Below, piece after piece: positions 49,376-50,714 of a stretch of DNA of 50,714 bases; within the stretch, counting starts at the first letter, position 1; the number at the start of each line of letters is the position of its first letter. Source of the DNA: a virus; IMG/VR virus record IMGVR_UViG_3300032156_000016, positions 1 to 50,714 of that record; one strand, given 5' to 3'. Below the pieces are notes generated by a model, which searched no databases, had not been told where the DNA came from, and was given only the letters and a program-made list of their open reading frames with translations. A program made the position numbers and the translations under genes.

Positions 49376-49698
49376 TAGCTTTTCTCCTTTGCGTCGAGGG
49401 CGGGCCGCAGAATGTTGGCCGCTTGCTCCATTCCAGTGTCAACGCCATAGCCATACACGTCGTCAGAGTTGCCCCAATCCCCATATTCGCAGTCCGCTTC
49501 GTAATTCTTAGGAGCGCGAGACAGCACTTCCCGTGCTGCGCTCTCAATCCCCCGTAGCCTCTCGATCTCTGCGCGTTGAAGGGCGTCGTGGGCGCGTATC
49601 GCGTTGCGGTGTTCTGCTATCCACGGGGGCCAGTAACTACCAGCCCCAAGCATTTTCTCTAGCTCATCCTCCGTCAGAATCTTGCTCTTGTCGGTCAT
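49375..49698 (-). CDS. Hypothetical phage protein, 107 aa
   Basis: ATG 49698 (MTDKSKILTEDELEKMLGAG) overlaps the upstream stop as TGATG. The product has GSYWPPWIAEHRNAIRAHDA and a helical continuation, typical of small conserved proteins in gammaproteobacterial and environmental phages. The function is unknown. Confidence 0.65.
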   Translation of the reverse strand: MTDKSKILTEDELEKMLGAGSYWPPWIAEHRNAIRAHDALQRAEIERLRGIESAAREVLSRAPKNYEADCEYGDWGNSDDVYGYGVDTGMEQAANILRPALDAKEKS

Positions 49699-49889
49699 CA
49701 CAGCTCCTCGGTTTCCGTTACGCCGTAAAGGCGGACACTCTCCCTAACGATTGTTGGGCTGTTGTCAACGTGCTCGATGATTGAACTCACGGGCGTATCG
49801 CCTGGAATAATCCAGTGATGCGTCTCGCGTGTGAGACCATCAAGGATGTCGTACTGGAACAGCACTTTGTCTTTTACCGCGTCGCTCAC
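49698..49889 (-). CDS. Hypothetical protein, 63 aa, GTG start
   Basis: GTG 49889 ((M)SDAVKDKVLFQYDILDGLT...) is preferred because GGAGGAAGAA lies just upstream. The upstream in-frame extension to ATG 49982 is Arg-rich and unlike coding sequence of the region. The product looks beta-rich with THHWIIPGDTPVSSIIEHVD. It is not recognised. The stop overlaps the next ATG. Confidence 0.6.
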   Translation of the reverse strand: MSDAVKDKVLFQYDILDGLTRETHHWIIPGDTPVSSIIEHVDNSPTIVRESVRLYGVTETEEL

Positions 49890-50002
49890 TTCTTCCTCCG
49901 TTTCTCGACGACCCTCACGCAGCCGTCCTCTCAATTCTTGGTGGCGCTGGCCGCTAGTCCATCTAGCGTGAGCTGGCAGCATCCAGATACCAGCGCCATG
50001 TC

Positions 50003-50440
50003 TTAGCTCTCCCCACGCTTCCAGCCGTGAACCTCGCAGATGATCTTCCGCTTGAGCGAGGCGATCTTGTCACCGTCTCGTTGAATCGGCGGGTAAAGGG
50101 CCACAAGCCACAGCCGGTCGCCTTTCCATTGACTCGGATTGAACGTTCCGTGAAGAGCGCGCGGAGTGCAAATCTCTAGTGGCCCAGCAATCTCCTGCAC
50201 GCTTCCGGGTATCACGGGCACGCCCTTTCCGCCGTTGCAGGCTTTCCCTTCGGCGTCCGAGAACCAGAACGCATACTCAGCGTCGGTGTCGGTTTCTCCG
50301 CGTTCCCTTGCTAAGTGCTCTGCAAAAGTTTTATAGCCGTCGCCGTAGCCGTCGCCGGAGCCGTCGCCGTCGCCGGAGCCGTAGCCGGAGCCGGAGCCGT
50401 AGCCGTAGCCGTAGCCGTAGCCGGAGATTTCCGCTCTCAT
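50003..50440 (-). CDS. YG/DG-repeat protein with a conserved C-terminal domain, 145 aa
   Basis: Residues about 6-36 are a dipeptide-type repeat (YGYGYGYGSGSGYGSGDGDG), encoded by hexamer repeats. The rest has LEICTPRALHGTFNPSQWKG, then LWLVALYPPIQRDGDKIASL and KRKIICEVHGW. I recall that domain pattern (CT-RALH ... W-GDR-W-VAL ... D K-ASLKR-I) from a family of phage proteins of unknown function (possibly DUF7666). The start overlaps the upstream stop (ATGA). Confidence 0.62.
   Translation of the reverse strand: MRAEISGYGYGYGYGSGSGYGSGDGDGSGDGYGDGYKTFAEHLARERGETDTDAEYAFWFSDAEGKACNGGKGVPVIPGSVQEIAGPLEICTPRALHGTFNPSQWKGDRLWLVALYPPIQRDGDKIASLKRKIICEVHGWKRGES
50336..50425 (-). repeat. GCCGNN hexanucleotide tandem repeat
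   Basis: About fifteen imperfect 6-bp units (gccgta, gccgtc, gccgga) encode alternating Gly with Tyr, Ser or Asp in the gene at 50003-50440. Slippage could change the number of units in steps of two residues without breaking the frame. Confidence 0.8.
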
Positions 50441-50697
50441 TGTTTATATGTTTCCGCTGAGATCCACGCTTGCTCAGCACCAGACGTGCATTTCACAACC
50501 GCAGTCACTTTTCGAAGTTCGATATCTGCCGCTGCTCCGATCCTGCATTTTTTTGTTGGACCAGTGCTAGCGAGGCCCATAAATCCGCCGACATCGGATG
50601 ACCAGTAAATTGCACACCTCGCATCCTCGAGTGTGATTATATCTCCAGCCGTGTCCGCAGCGTACCCGGCGAACACGCCGCGAAATTCTGTTGTCAC
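50437..50697 (-). CDS. Conserved small phage protein (DUF6948-like), 86 aa
   Basis: The product has MTTEFRGVFAGYAADTAGDI, CAIYWSSDVGGFMGLASTGP and CRIGAAADIELRKVTAVVKC. This R-I-A-Y ... I-L---RCAIYW---GGF-GLA--GP ... RIGA-A--V--V--V-EC pattern is one I recall from phage proteins annotated DUF6948, function unknown. It is beta-rich and probably single-domain. The stop overlaps the next ATG. Confidence 0.65.
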   Translation of the reverse strand: MTTEFRGVFAGYAADTAGDIITLEDARCAIYWSSDVGGFMGLASTGPTKKCRIGAAADIELRKVTAVVKCTSGAEQAWISAETYKQ

Positions 50698-50714
50698 AAG
50701 AACGAAACGCTTTT

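Noticed and set aside
49890-49982. N-terminal extension of the 63-aa protein to ATG 49982
   Set aside because: The extension is Arg-rich, lacks an SD and resembles a non-coding frame of GC-rich DNA, while GTG 49889 has GGAGGA.
50179-50460. A + strand Arg/Ser-repeat protein
   Set aside because: It is the antisense image of the hexamer repeat in the gene at 50003-50440; no SD, and all neighbours are leftward.
1-50714. Lysogeny module (integrase, repressor, excisionase)
   Set aside because: No integrase or recombinase motif was seen on either strand; the HTH-like small proteins alone do not support a temperate lifestyle.

Overview
The window looks like most or all of the genome of a tailed double-stranded DNA phage with a long non-contractile tail (siphovirus-like), probably assembled from a metagenome. 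The evidence is a complete head-tail module in canonical order (TerL, portal, protease/scaffold, major capsid, neck, tail terminator, tail tube, a frameshifted G/GT chaperone pair, a 1209-residue tape measure, tail tip proteins), an endolysin, and a replication set (primase-ATPase, RecB/Cas4-like nuclease, RuvC-like resolvase). No integrase, excisionase or CI-like repressor was recognised. Strong Shine-Dalgarno (SD) sequences and a peptidoglycan peptidase point to a bacterial host, but the host cannot be named.

Layout. Two transcription arms diverge from a non-coding hub at about 15.27-16.43 kb and converge nose-to-nose at 47.61 kb. The leftward arm (15270 down to 1) holds many small early genes, the nuclease and the primase. 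It also holds one tRNA-Leu(UAA) and an unusual number of structured non-coding stretches between genes. The rightward arm (16429-47606) holds small virion-associated genes, a 24-residue-repeat protein, the lysis genes and a beta-helix protein, then packaging, head and tail genes. From 47614 to the window end all genes are leftward again: a RuvC-like resolvase, then a GC-rich block of very small genes. Most of the window is AT-rich. Positions 1-325, 14.75-16.4 kb, part of 20.1-20.8 kb and 48.3-50.7 kb are visibly GC-rich, so the genome is a mosaic.

Ends. Positions 1-127 are an exact copy of 49102-49228, after which the two copies diverge. 127 is a common maximum k-mer length in de Bruijn assemblers, so this may be a graph junction. 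If so, 1-49101 may be a circular or permuted unit and 49229-50714 an alternative branch. On that reading all leftward genes become one continuous arm, and the reading frame entering from 506 runs on into the gene at 49226-48786.

Most unusual content. (1) At 2478-3224, after the primase gene, there is a roughly 750-bp nested inverted-repeat region made of symmetric hairpins around two 61-bp direct repeats; it is a strong origin candidate. (2) The hub and the far side of the 161-residue gene carry seven copies of a 16-bp palindrome family (TGGGT-N6-ACCCA) and five copies of TTACGGTATA. (3) A set of structured RNA candidates, each closed by a 7-12 bp helix, lies between genes; one has two fully overlapping, mutually exclusive helices (12686-12829). 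(4) A promoter at 16276 is followed by two consecutive hairpins, reminiscent in layout of PUT antitermination RNA.
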